Shown here in pieces: positions 39,718 to 49,224 of a stretch of 64,000 nt of DNA. Position 1 is the stretch's first letter. Each line of letters begins with the position of its first letter. Location: NCBI GenBank assembly GCA_041167565.1, contig JBEEHU010000015.1, forward strand, positions 1 to 64,000, written 5' to 3'. The notes beneath the pieces are model-generated. The model made no database searches and was not told where the DNA came from. It saw nothing but the letters and a program-made list of their open reading frames with translations. A program made the position numbers and the translations under genes. Source of the stretch: AV80 sp041167565. Its GTDB lineage: Bacteria; Verrucomicrobiota; Verrucomicrobiia; Chthoniobacterales; UBA10450.

Positions 39718-42180
39718 ATGAACACTTCGGCGCCATCGCCCCAAAGTTCCGCCGCCACGGCGGAGCCATCCCCGCTGCCGAAGCTCTCGTTAGGCAATAT
39801 CGGATTTGAGAGCGGCAGTCGTTTCGATTTCCGCAAGGTCTGGCACACCGTCCTCGAGAAGCTTTGGATCTTCGTCCTTTGCACCGTCGCCGGGCTTTTC
39901 CTGGCCATCGGCTACCTCGCCCGCACTCCGAAACTTTATCAGGGCCACATTGTTCTGGAAGTCGACATTCAGGAACCAAGCCTGGTCCGGACCGACGATG
40001 GCGCGAGCCGGATGCGGACCGCCTTCCTGGCGAGCCAGGATGCCTTGCGCACGATCGAGCAAACCCTGACGAACCGCACGCTGCTCGCGCGCGTCATTCG
40101 TTCCGAAGGATTGGCTGATGACGAAGGAAAAGCGCTCCTGGGCCGCACCAAAGGTCCCGCGCCCGCCGCAAAAAAAGAAGCAGTGCCCGGTTCTAAATCG
40201 ACGGGGCCGGAGCCGGCGTTTTCCCAAATCGAGGAAGCGCTCGGGGGCGCCCTTTCCACCATGGTGAAACCGGTGGTTCGTCGCGGGACGCGGCTTATCG
40301 ATCTCTACGTGGTGAATCAGGATCCGGCCCTGGCCCAGCGTCTTGCCGAGGCAGTCGGACGCGAGTACATCCGCAACTCCATCGAGCGCCGCGCGTCATT
40401 CGCGGAAGATACGCTCCGCTATTTGTTAGAAGAAGAAGAGCGGCTCAAGGCCAACCTGCAAAAGAGCGAAGCCGCGGTCGCCGAATATAAGGCAAAGACT
40501 CCCGACGCCCTTCAGCTCGGTGGCGGCGCGAACTCAAACACCGGCCAGAATACTGGCGTGCGCGGAGGCGGCGTTGAAGAAAAGCTCCAGGAACTTAATA
40601 CCAAATCGTCCGCGGCGAGATCTGAGCGGATGCGGTTGGAAGGCGAGCTCGCCCAAATCGAACTAGCCGGAGACAACATCGACAAACTGCTCGCCGTCCC
40701 GAGTATCGCCTCGGCGCCGGCGGTCGTGGAGCGACGCCGCGATGTGGCGCAGGTCGAAGCCGCGCTTGCCACCTTGGGTCAGCGCTACAAGGAAAAACAT
40801 CCGCGCATGATCGCGGCTAAAGCGGCACTGAACGAAGTGCGCTCCTCTCTGAAACAGACTGTCTTGCAGCAGCCGGCGGTGCTGAAGAACGCAATCGAGC
40901 AGGCGCGCGCCGCGGAAAACTCGTTGCGCTCCGCGGCGGGCGATCAGGAAAAAGCCGCGCTTGCCCTGAATAAAGCAGCGATCGGCTATCAGGAATTGGC
41001 GCGCCAGGCGGATACCGATCGTGCCCTTTACGAAAGCGTTTTACGCCAGATCAAAGAGACTGATTTGACGAAGGGAACGAAAGCAAACGCGGTCAGCATC
41101 GTCGAGCATTCGCCACTGCCCGGAGGGCCGGTCAGTCCCAATCCGCTGAAGTCGATCGCGCTCGGATTACTTGGCGGAATCGCGGCCGGGCTCGGAATTA
41201 TCTTCGGCGCCAACGCGCTCGATCGGTCGGTAAAAACTGTCGATCAAGCGGAAGCAAGCTTCGGTCTTCCGGTTCTCGCCGCCGTTCCGGAAGTTCGCCC
41301 GGGCAACGCAACGGATCGAGGCGATAAGGATAAGGAACCAGTCGGTCCGTCGAGTTATCGTCTCGTGGCGGAGGCGCCGGAGGGTCCGGCCGCGGAAGCG
41401 TTCCGGAATCTGCGTGCCGCGCTTTCACTCCTTGGTCCCGAGTCGGAACGGAAAGTTTTTCTCTTCACCAGCGCGCTGCCTAACGAAGGCAAGAGTTTCA
41501 CCAGCGCGAACTATTCTCTCTCGCTAGCGCAGCAAGGCCATCGCGTTCTCTTGATCGACGGCGATCTTCGCCGGCCCAGCCTCCATAAGATTTTTCGCCA
41601 GGTGGGATCGACCGATAACGGAAAGGCGGAAGGCGACGAAACGCAGCGTGGCATTGTCGATTATCTCGTCGGTGACGTCACCCTCGCCGAAGCCGTGCGG
41701 GCGGTTTCCGCGCGCGATGTCGATATTATCGGAACCAATCCCTCTTCATCGGGCGGGACGATTACCGCGACGGGCGGCCAGCTCAGCGTTCTGGCCGGCG
41801 GCCGGCGCGCGCCAAATCCGGCGGAGCTTTTGAGCGGGCGTTCCTTCGCGGAACTCGTGGCGGAGGCCGGAAAGAATTACGACCGCGTCGTCATTGATAG
41901 CGCGCCCGTGCTCGCCGTCAGCGACACCCTTCTCATGACACCGTTTGTGCAAAGCGTGTGCATGGTGGTGCGAGCACGACGGACGGCGCGCAACGCCGTG
42001 CAACGCGCGATCCTGCTTTTAGGCGGTTCCGGAACTCGGCCGGCTGGAGTTATCCTGAATCGCCTTCCCCGCAACCGCGGCACCGACTACTATTACTATT
42101 ATGCCTCGCACGGTTACGGCGCCGGCGAAGGCTCCTACAGCGGCGGCTACTCCGATAAGAAAGCAAAGAAGAGAAAGTAG
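39718..42180 (+). CDS. Wzc-type tyrosine autokinase / chain-length regulator
   Basis: The 820-residue protein has an N-terminal Wzz domain with two transmembrane helices (FVLCTVAGLFLAIGYLA; ALGLLGGIAAGLGIIFGANA), a long coiled-coil part between them, and a cytoplasmic BY-kinase domain with Walker A SALPNEGKS (about 585-593), Walker A' DGDLRRPS and Walker B VVIDSAP. The C-terminus is a Tyr-rich cluster TDYYYYYASHGYGAGEG, the autophosphorylation site. It regulates chain length and export. Glycine/alanine-rich repeats make the linker region unusual. Confidence 0.93.
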   Translation: MNTSAPSPQSSAATAEPSPLPKLSLGNIGFESGSRFDFRKVWHTVLEKLWIFVLCTVAGLFLAIGYLARTPKLYQGHIVLEVDIQEPSLVRTDDGASRMRTAFLASQDALRTIEQTLTNRTLLARVIRSEGLADDEGKALLGRTKGPAPAAKKEAVPGSKSTGPEPAFSQIEEALGGALSTMVKPVVRRGTRLIDLYVVNQDPALAQRLAEAVGREYIRNSIERRASFAEDTLRYLLEEEERLKANLQKSEAAVAEYKAKTPDALQLGGGANSNTGQNTGVRGGGVEEKLQELNTKSSAARSERMRLEGELAQIELAGDNIDKLLAVPSIASAPAVVERRRDVAQVEAALATLGQRYKEKHPRMIAAKAALNEVRSSLKQTVLQQPAVLKNAIEQARAAENSLRSAAGDQEKAALALNKAAIGYQELARQADTDRALYESVLRQIKETDLTKGTKANAVSIVEHSPLPGGPVSPNPLKSIALGLLGGIAAGLGIIFGANALDRSVKTVDQAEASFGLPVLAAVPEVRPGNATDRGDKDKEPVGPSSYRLVAEAPEGPAAEAFRNLRAALSLLGPESERKVFLFTSALPNEGKSFTSANYSLSLAQQGHRVLLIDGDLRRPSLHKIFRQVGSTDNGKAEGDETQRGIVDYLVGDVTLAEAVRAVSARDVDIIGTNPSSSGGTITATGGQLSVLAGGRRAPNPAELLSGRSFAELVAEAGKNYDRVVIDSAPVLAVSDTLLMTPFVQSVCMVVRARRTARNAVQRAILLLGGSGTRPAGVILNRLPRNRGTDYYYYYASHGYGAGEGSYSGGYSDKKAKKRK

Positions 42181-42226
42181 TTATCGGTTATTGCTTATTG
42201 GTTGCGATTTCTGACTTCTGACTTCC
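42181..42226. repeat. Heptamer arrays in the ligase C-terminus
   Basis: TTATCGG, TTATTGC, TTATTGG, then after a partial unit GATTTCT, GACTTCT, GACTTCC. They encode the last ~15 residues and stop of the O-antigen-ligase-like protein. Confidence 0.75.
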
Positions 42227-43608
42227 GATACCTTCCATCTGGAAGAGCCCCAACAAATCCCCAGATAGGTCGCGACGAAGAGTTGGATCGATAGAATCTG
42301 AAGCGGGAAATCCACCAGGGCATGGAGCGCCACTCCCGCAAGCGCGAGGACCGCGCAGGGAAGCAGAATGCGCTGGCGATTATTCCAATCACCGGCCTTG
42401 AAATAATTGTGAAGCGCCGCTGCGATTCCGCCGAAAAACAAAGCCGCAATCGAAGCGCTGCCGAACCATCCCCACTCCAGGATTGTTTGCAGATAATCCT
42501 CGTGCAGGAAACGCCACGTCCCGCGCAGGCCGTTCCCAACCTCCCGCTGATAATGCGGAAAAATTGCCTGAAATGTTCCGGGCCCAAACCCGAACCAACC
42601 CGCATCGCCGACTCCGCCAAGCGCGACACGATCCGCCGCCCAGCGCGCATCCAGTGGCAACTGCGTTGTGATTTGTTGCCAGCGCAGCATCGCTCTGTCG
42701 AGATGCGCCGCTTGTCCAATGGCGATGGCCGTAAGAGTCACGACGAGAACTCCCACAATTAGCACGCGCTTCTCCGCCCGCACCATCATTCTCGCAGCCG
42801 GCCGCGCGACCGCTGCGATCATAGCCAGGCCGAGGATCACACTGACAGCCTGGGCCATTCGCGATGTGTTCGAGAAAATGGCCACGGCGATGAGAACGAG
42901 CGTGGTGATCCATGTCGCCCGCGCGATGGCCGAAGATTGCCGCGCCATCGTCCAAAGCGCCAATCCGCCGACTGGCGGAAGCACCAGGTTCAGAAATGCT
43001 CCCGCGTTAGCGTGATAATAATACGTCGCAAAAAAAGGATAGATTTCCTTGTTCCGCTCCGGTGCCGATTGCCAGAACATCATTTCGGCGCCGGTCCCTT
43101 TTTGGATGAGCCCGAGGAACGCAATCGATCCGCCGGCAATCGCAACGGCGTGCCAAAGGCGCAGCAGCCAAGCGGGTCGCCGCGATAAGTCCGCCACGAA
43201 GATCGTCACGCCAATCAAGGCAGTCGTGCGCAGCATCCAGGCGAAACTCAGAACGTAATCAGCCGAGCCCGGCATTGCCGACCAAATCGCACCGACCGGA
43301 ACGAAGTTTCGAAACGTCGGGTCGTAGATCGCGTTTGCGTTCGCGACCATCCACCATCCCAGCAGCAAGATCACTCCGGCGATGATCGCGAGGCCGCGCG
43401 ACAGGAACGGCCAACGCCAGTCGAGAAGCAGCGAAGCGGCCCAAAATGCGAGCACGAGAGCGAGCGATCCACTGGTTATCTCTATCGACCACGCCGTCGT
43501 TCCGCCGTAGAGCCAGGGCGCCGCGACCAGCGTCGCCAGGAAAAGCCATCGCGCCAGATCCCGCAAACTACCGCGCCCCACGGATCGGATGATGCGGCGC
43601 CAATTCAT
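42181..43608 (-). CDS. O-antigen ligase-like membrane protein
   Basis: The 475-residue protein has about 12 hydrophobic helices, starting LFLATLVAAPWLYGGTTAW, and a Wzy_C-type periplasmic loop with GFGPGTFQAIFPHYQREVG and FLHEDYLQTILEWGWFGS. This is the build of O-antigen ligases/polymerases, so it should join or polymerise repeat units. Its C-terminal tail VSEVRSQKSQPISNNR is encoded by heptanucleotide arrays, including the TAA stop. It is convergent with the Wzc-like gene without a spacer. Confidence 0.85.
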   Translation of the reverse strand: MNWRRIIRSVGRGSLRDLARWLFLATLVAAPWLYGGTTAWSIEITSGSLALVLAFWAASLLLDWRWPFLSRGLAIIAGVILLLGWWMVANANAIYDPTFRNFVPVGAIWSAMPGSADYVLSFAWMLRTTALIGVTIFVADLSRRPAWLLRLWHAVAIAGGSIAFLGLIQKGTGAEMMFWQSAPERNKEIYPFFATYYYHANAGAFLNLVLPPVGGLALWTMARQSSAIARATWITTLVLIAVAIFSNTSRMAQAVSVILGLAMIAAVARPAARMMVRAEKRVLIVGVLVVTLTAIAIGQAAHLDRAMLRWQQITTQLPLDARWAADRVALGGVGDAGWFGFGPGTFQAIFPHYQREVGNGLRGTWRFLHEDYLQTILEWGWFGSASIAALFFGGIAAALHNYFKAGDWNNRQRILLPCAVLALAGVALHALVDFPLQILSIQLFVATYLGICWGSSRWKVSEVRSQKSQPISNNR

Positions 43609-43686
43609 CCAGCGAGAAAAGCATTCCGGCCGACGATTGCAAAGCCCGCTAATCTCCGAGGGCAGACTTTCTACTTCCTCCTTTCC

Positions 43687-45204
43687 TCAGCGTCCCTTCC
43701 CGAACAGCACCGTGTACACAGTCTTGAGCACGATCATCGCGTCCAGCTTCAGGGAATAATGCCGGATGTAATAGAGATCGTATTTCAACTTCTCGATCGC
43801 GTCTTGATCGCTCTCGCCGTAGGGATAATTCACCTGGGCCCAACCCGTGATTCCCGGCTTCACTAAGTGCCGGAAATGATAGAATGGAATCTTTTGTTCG
43901 TAGCGCTCAGCGCACTTGATCCATTCCGCCCGCGGACCGATCAGGCTCATGTCCCCGCGCAACACGTTGAAGAGCTGCGGTAGCTCATCGAGCCGTAATT
44001 TCCGGAGCCAACGGCCTGCGCGGGTGATGCGAGGATCGCCTTCACGCGTGTAAATGTCCGCTTCTTCCTCAGCGATCGTTTCGTCCCGCATCGTTCTCAA
44101 CTTGAACATCGTAAACAACTGGCTTTCCCGTCCAACACGAGGCTGCCGGAAAATCGCCGGCCGCCCGCTCTCCATCCAAATGATCAGAATCGTCACCACG
44201 AGCACCGGCCAAAGAATCAGAAGCAATAGCGCGGACAGAATGACGTCGAACAAGCGTTTGACGTAGTGATAAGGCGAAATACGCGCGAGCTGAAAGCCCA
44301 TCTGCAAGGGCCAGAAAGGATCGAGCGCCTGGACCGGGACGTAACGCCAATGAGCTTCATAGAAGGACTCCAGCGTGTAGACGCGCGCGCTATGGAACTG
44401 CGTCCGCACCAGACGCTCGAGCAAATCCGGATGCATCCGGTCGACGCGTTCCGCAAGGATCACGCCGTTGTAGTTCTTTCCGAGACGCTCCAGCTTGGTC
44501 GCGATGTCGCCTTCGATGATCGGTGAGCCCGGTCCCGCTATCCGCTGGCCGATCCGCTCACTCTGCAGATCGACAAACTCAAGGCGCTGCCGATTCGGCG
44601 ACTTCCGATAAGCGTCGTAGAAACGGGCCGCGACCTCGCCGCTGCCGATAACGAGAAAGGTGCGGTTGGCCGTGGATTCGGCGACAAAGCGGCTAACGAC
44701 TCGGCGGTAGGCCAGCGAGACCGGAATGAACACGAGAAAACTCAGCAGCATCACCGCGCGGCTGGGATTCATCGATTGATCGTAAGTCGCCGCCGAATAA
44801 ATCAGCAAAGCGCTGAGGGCAGCTGCCGACAGGAGCGCCAGAATGCACTCGGTCGTGAACGACAGTGTGCGCATATCGGTATGGCGATCGTAGCCACCGA
44901 TGACGAAGAAGGCCGAGATGATGACGGCGAGTTGAATCAAATCGACCACGATGAACTGCAGGGGGGTTGTGTAAAACGCGTCGTGTCGGAGAAAGCTAAA
45001 GAGAGCGTAAATGCCGATCCAGCAGGCGACATCAAGCGTGAGGAAAAGCAGCGCAGGCACCCAGTCCTGACTTGGCCCTCTCGCGCGAGAGGGGCTGAGT
45101 TTCTCGGGGATGGCGTTTGCTACTGAAGCAGGCGACGCCGCGGTAATAGCAGGATCCTGCGATAGCTGCGGCGGATTAGAATAAATGGGGTCGCCTGTAA
45201 TCAT
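43687..45204 (-). CDS. Initiating polyprenyl-phosphate glycosylphosphotransferase (WcaJ-like)
   Basis: The 505-residue protein has an N-terminal membrane region, a CoA_binding_3 Rossmann part (TFLVIGSGEVAARFYDAYRK) and a C-terminal bacterial sugar-transferase domain: KRLFDVILSALLLLILWPVL, FRQPRVGRESQLFTMFKLRT, LRLDELPQLFNVLRGDMSLI and GPRAEW. It transfers the first sugar phosphate (probably glucose- or galactose-1-P) to undecaprenyl phosphate, starting EPS assembly. Confidence 0.93.
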   Translation of the reverse strand: MITGDPIYSNPPQLSQDPAITAASPASVANAIPEKLSPSRARGPSQDWVPALLFLTLDVACWIGIYALFSFLRHDAFYTTPLQFIVVDLIQLAVIISAFFVIGGYDRHTDMRTLSFTTECILALLSAAALSALLIYSAATYDQSMNPSRAVMLLSFLVFIPVSLAYRRVVSRFVAESTANRTFLVIGSGEVAARFYDAYRKSPNRQRLEFVDLQSERIGQRIAGPGSPIIEGDIATKLERLGKNYNGVILAERVDRMHPDLLERLVRTQFHSARVYTLESFYEAHWRYVPVQALDPFWPLQMGFQLARISPYHYVKRLFDVILSALLLLILWPVLVVTILIIWMESGRPAIFRQPRVGRESQLFTMFKLRTMRDETIAEEEADIYTREGDPRITRAGRWLRKLRLDELPQLFNVLRGDMSLIGPRAEWIKCAERYEQKIPFYHFRHLVKPGITGWAQVNYPYGESDQDAIEKLKYDLYYIRHYSLKLDAMIVLKTVYTVLFGKGR

Positions 45205-45279
45205 TTTCGTTCCAAATAGACGTAGAGAAAATTAGCAGGCCACGCGCCTTCCTAGCGGGAAACTAGCCTGTTCCACAAC

Positions 45280-46467
45280 CTAACGTGTCTCTTCAGTCCT
45301 GTCAGGAACAGACTCGGTCCACCGTCTGCTGTGACCGCTGATAATCTCTTCGTACAATTGTTCGGTTTGGGCGACCGGTTGTTCCCAGGAGAGTTCACGC
45401 TTTACGTCTTCTCTCTTAGCGACCAAAGCCATTCGCTTTTCGGAATCCGCCATCGTTCGCAGGCCGGCCGCCAGACTGTCAATGCCTAAGGGCACGGCCA
45501 GACCGGCTCGTTTATGAATAAGTGGCGCTATTCCGCAGGATTCGGTCAGCAGAACCGGCACACCCGCGGCGACAGCTTCGCCGGCCGCGTTGCCAAAATT
45601 TTCATTTAGGGAGGGCAACACGAACATATCCGCTGCGTCGAGAGCTGCCTTCAGTTCCTCTCCGTAGAGTGGTTCCTCCAGCCGAATGTCTTTGCAGCGC
45701 GGTGAAGCCCGGATCTGATGCGCGAGTCGTCGTTTGTAATGACTCTCGGATACCGGCCCGGCAATGATAAGCTTGGCGTGCGGAATATCTGCCATCGCAA
45801 ACGCGCTGACCAGATCATGGAGATTTTTCTTCGAACTGATGCGGCCAAAATAAAGCACCAGCGTGTCATCCGCCTGGACTCGCCAGCGTTGTCTCATTGC
45901 TTCTCCGCCAGAAAGATTCTCGAATTCGTCGAGATCTATGCCGTTAGGGCGAACAACTAGCTTTATTGGCGAAGCCAGTTCGCGCAATTCATTTGCTTCA
46001 AGCTCCGATGTAGCAACGATCGCCGAGGCATGTTTCGCCATCCATTTGGTCAAAGTAGAGTTGTAGATTCGTTTGGAAAATAAGCTGCGTTCTCTTGGAA
46101 CGAACATCCCCATCGGCTCGAGGACAAATGGTACCCCGGCCCGGAAACTTAGCCTTGCTGCCAACGGGCATAAGAGATTGTAAAGCCCGTAACAATGCAC
46201 CACGTCAGCGGCTCGCACCTCCCCGACGACTTCCCGTTTACGGCGAGGCATTTGACGGGTTCTCCTACCCAACCACGAAACGTATTGCACTGTAATACTA
46301 CCGAATACTGCGATATCGCGCCGCGCAGGGCTTCTTGAGTCGAACGTTACAACTCGCACACAATGACCGCGCGCAACCAGCGCCTTCGCTAGCGCATGCA
46401 GACGTTTCGGCGGACCGCCAAACTGGAGCTCCGGATAATAGTAAGGCGCGACAAACAGTACGCGCAT
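45280..46467 (-). CDS. Glycosyltransferase family 4
   Basis: The 395-residue protein has a GT-B fold with N-terminal YYYPELQFGGPPKRLHAL, the central LVLYFGRISSKKNLHDL (donor domain) and the C-terminal ExxxxxE motif region SLNENFGNAAGEAVAAGVPV. It should add one sugar to the growing lipid-linked unit. It lies 5 bp after the polymerase-like gene. Confidence 0.92.
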   Translation of the reverse strand: MRVLFVAPYYYPELQFGGPPKRLHALAKALVARGHCVRVVTFDSRSPARRDIAVFGSITVQYVSWLGRRTRQMPRRKREVVGEVRAADVVHCYGLYNLLCPLAARLSFRAGVPFVLEPMGMFVPRERSLFSKRIYNSTLTKWMAKHASAIVATSELEANELRELASPIKLVVRPNGIDLDEFENLSGGEAMRQRWRVQADDTLVLYFGRISSKKNLHDLVSAFAMADIPHAKLIIAGPVSESHYKRRLAHQIRASPRCKDIRLEEPLYGEELKAALDAADMFVLPSLNENFGNAAGEAVAAGVPVLLTESCGIAPLIHKRAGLAVPLGIDSLAAGLRTMADSEKRMALVAKREDVKRELSWEQPVAQTEQLYEEIISGHSRRWTESVPDRTEETR

Positions 46468-46472
46468 AATAC

Positions 46473-47954
46473 TTAGAAATGAGCCTTTATGGCATCCATT
46501 GTCGGCACAGGCTTGCCGGGGAACAAGGCTCGACGCCAGTTTGGCATAAGGAGAGTCACAGCAATTAAAACCATCGCGCTTTTGGCGGTCCAGTTTAGCA
46601 CATACGCTATGTCATCTTCTGCCTTAATGGCGGCGTAAAAGACATAAGGCACTGTTGCCCACCACAAGGCGTTTCGCGACGCCAGCCGACAGATGAGACG
46701 AAAGAAGGCCCCGAAACAAAGCGCGTAAACACCGCATCCGATCACGCCGCCAACCATACCGAAATTCGCATACATCTCGCCGGCGAATCCCAGGTTCATA
46801 CTGGTGTTCTCCACCAGCTCCAGACCGGCGAAGCGCGCCATGTTTTCCTGTCCACCTGAGGTGGCTTTTTTGCTCGCAATCAGACGAGGCAACGCAGCTG
46901 CTTCCAAAGCTCCATATATGGTCTCACCCGCCGCAAAAGGTTCTCGCAACGGCACCCATTGCATCACTCTGTTCAAGATCCATCCTTGGTTGTAGCGCGC
47001 GCCCATTTCCGACAAGAAGCCCTCGTCCAGCTTACCTGTGATGGTTTCATAAAAACTCGGGGGTAAGAACCTAATCCAGCGAATTGTCTTATCAAAGATA
47101 GATGGATTAACCGTGTCTTCAAAAATCTCAGCGTCGTCTGATGTGCTGTAGCGAAGCTGCCATTTTGCTTCCTGCAAAGCGGGCAACAGAAGCAAGGCCA
47201 GAAGGAGTGCAGCAAGGGTTGTTTGCAGGCGAGGGCGAAATCGATACAGCCATATCCCAAAAGTCCACAGCGACCACAGGAGAAGATTATGGAACATGGC
47301 GGATTCGGCGGCGAACATAATTTCCAGGCCAAGCACCAGAGCGACACGCCAGGACCAGCCCGGCGCCGCCAGGAGCATCCGAGCGAAAACGGACAAAAAT
47401 CGCAAGTTCGAAAATAGTACAAAGACAAACGCCAAAGCGGGAACTTTGACAAGATTACCAAGAATTAATCCGACAACGCCTACGAGGCCTATTACGTCAA
47501 TCTCGACGAGAAGCCCAGGCGAAGGGTCCGTTAGATGGGCCTGGCCCAACCGCTGGAGAGGCAAGCGAATCAAACTCGCAAACCAACACACGGCTGTGAG
47601 AACGACGGCTTGGCCTGCGAATGCGTAATACTCGCCGATTCGATCGCCCATAAAATGCACCGGGTCATTCGTCGGGTGATATAAGGCGAACCACGCCGCC
47701 AAAATGTATTGGAGGCAGACAACAAGAACGGCGAAGTGCGGAAAGGGCACCAAAAACCTCGCAGCGTAGTGAAGATGCGTTGCTATGAGCCCCACCAGAA
47801 AAAGGGTAACACCGATCCAGATGCTGATAAAAGAATACCACTGCCATGATCCGGCCGCGAGTAGAGCCCCTACTGTAAACGCGAGGCCCCATTGTGGCCC
47901 GGTGAGAAGCAGGTAGAGGCGTCTCGTCGGAGTTACAAAGGGCTGAGAATTCAT
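46473..47954 (-). CDS. Polymerase-like polytopic membrane protein
   Basis: The 493-residue protein has about 11 hydrophobic segments (LAFTVGALLAAGSWQWYSF, VALVLGLEIMFAA, LAALLLALLLLPAL) and a large loop with WIRFLPPSFYETITGKLDEG and NQGWILNRVMQWVP. It resembles Wzy-like EPS polymerases in shape only; no signature motif is clear. Its ATG overlaps the upstream GT4 gene by 4 bp, which supports a role in the same pathway. Confidence 0.6.
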   Translation of the reverse strand: MNSQPFVTPTRRLYLLLTGPQWGLAFTVGALLAAGSWQWYSFISIWIGVTLFLVGLIATHLHYAARFLVPFPHFAVLVVCLQYILAAWFALYHPTNDPVHFMGDRIGEYYAFAGQAVVLTAVCWFASLIRLPLQRLGQAHLTDPSPGLLVEIDVIGLVGVVGLILGNLVKVPALAFVFVLFSNLRFLSVFARMLLAAPGWSWRVALVLGLEIMFAAESAMFHNLLLWSLWTFGIWLYRFRPRLQTTLAALLLALLLLPALQEAKWQLRYSTSDDAEIFEDTVNPSIFDKTIRWIRFLPPSFYETITGKLDEGFLSEMGARYNQGWILNRVMQWVPLREPFAAGETIYGALEAAALPRLIASKKATSGGQENMARFAGLELVENTSMNLGFAGEMYANFGMVGGVIGCGVYALCFGAFFRLICRLASRNALWWATVPYVFYAAIKAEDDIAYVLNWTAKSAMVLIAVTLLMPNWRRALFPGKPVPTMDAIKAHF

Positions 47955-49168
47955 GGCATCGACCTCTCCGCGTAAAGGTGAGCAACAGTTTCAACCGTCT
48001 GTTGAAACGACGGAAGCGAAATATCGCTATTCCCAACCTTTGGCTGTTCGTCTGCGACACTCACGATTGCATCCGAAACCGCGTCCACATTACCGCAGCT
48101 GAATACACGGTTATGGGTTGAAACGCCCAAATCGACGCTACAGCCGCACTGATCACTGATAATGCAGGGCAACCCGCTGGCCATTGCTTCGTTGACGACC
48201 AAGCCCCACGTCTCACCATGGTCGCTTGGCAGGACCAAACAATCCGCTGCCACATAGGCTCTTGAGATTTCGGTCTGATTCAAGAACCCCGCGAACGAAG
48301 CCGGAGGCTTCTCGTCGGAGGTCGGAGGTCGGAGGTCGGAGGTCAGGTCGTCCGCTTCCTGGTCGAAGGCGACATTGCAAGATTGGCGGAGCTCAGCGCC
48401 AAGCTCTCCACTGCCAACAAACAAGAGATGGATGTTCGGTAATCGATTGCTGGAGATTAGTGATTGGGCAGCCTTCACAAGATCGAGCGGCCGTTTCTTG
48501 GGAATAAATTTCCCGCAGAAGAGCACGCAGAACGCGTCGGGAGCAATCCCCCACTCGCGCCTGATCTCCGAGCGCAGATCTCTGATTGCTGCTGCCTGGT
48601 TTTCGAAGCGTTTGTTATCGACCGCATACGGCGTCGGATACAGACGTGTTTTGGCGACGCCGAATTTCTCATATAACCGGCGATTGGCCGACCCGATGTA
48701 AAGAAAGCGATCGATGCGTTGAAAAAGCCGGCCCAAAACGAGACGCTTGATAGCGCGCTTCCAAACCGATATCGGCGCAATATCATTGCTCTCACCTCGC
48801 AGCCAGACTTCTGCGCCTGCCTTCGTTGCTGTCCAAGCAGCCTGCCAGTATCCCGCCACCTGCCAGCCCTGAATCCAAATCGCCTTTACCCCCGCTGATC
48901 GCATGCGTTCGACCAGCGACTCCTTGGCTTGGCAGCGCCAAAACGTGTTCGGTGTCGCCCCGGGAACCGAATCAAGAAATCGATGCGGATAGCCCGACAG
49001 CAAATCCAAATCCCAGGAGAAGGATTGCCCAAAACCCGGGTCATGGCTGCTTCGGGTTCCGTGCCGGGTTAGATACCAGACTTCAAAAGGCACTCGTCCA
49101 TCCCGGGCCAGAGCTTGCCAGAGAGGAACTTGATATTGAATCGGATGAGTAGTTAAAATCGCAAGCAT
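47951..49168 (-). CDS. Glycosyltransferase family 4
   Basis: The 405-residue product (from ATG 49168, MLAILTTHPIQYQVPLWQAL) is GT-B. It has FCVLFCGKFIPKKRPLDLV and CLVLPSDHGETWGLVVNEAM with the ExxxxxxxE donor motif. The 49273 start would overlap the upstream methyltransferase and adds unmatched sequence. Two linker segments, DLTSDLRPPTSDEKPP and AAIRDLRSEIRR, are encoded by heptamer arrays, as in ThiC. Sugar specificity unknown. Confidence 0.9.
   Translation of the reverse strand: MLAILTTHPIQYQVPLWQALARDGRVPFEVWYLTRHGTRSSHDPGFGQSFSWDLDLLSGYPHRFLDSVPGATPNTFWRCQAKESLVERMRSAGVKAIWIQGWQVAGYWQAAWTATKAGAEVWLRGESNDIAPISVWKRAIKRLVLGRLFQRIDRFLYIGSANRRLYEKFGVAKTRLYPTPYAVDNKRFENQAAAIRDLRSEIRREWGIAPDAFCVLFCGKFIPKKRPLDLVKAAQSLISSNRLPNIHLLFVGSGELGAELRQSCNVAFDQEADDLTSDLRPPTSDEKPPASFAGFLNQTEISRAYVAADCLVLPSDHGETWGLVVNEAMASGLPCIISDQCGCSVDLGVSTHNRVFSCGNVDAVSDAIVSVADEQPKVGNSDISLPSFQQTVETVAHLYAERSMP
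48314..48341. repeat. Heptamer array (GTCGGAG)x4 inside a GT4 gene
   Basis: Four identical units. They encode the DLRPPTSDE linker of the glycosyltransferase on the minus strand. Confidence 0.88.
48561..48595. repeat. Degenerate heptamer array inside the same GT4 gene
   Basis: CTGATCT, CCGAGCG, CAGATCT, CTGATTG, CTGCTGC. It encodes AAIRDLRSEIRR on the minus strand. Confidence 0.55.
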
Positions 49169-49224
49169 TCCGGGACTCGGATTCAGGGTAGTTAATCGAT
49201 TTCGCCGCTCCTGACTATTCGAGT

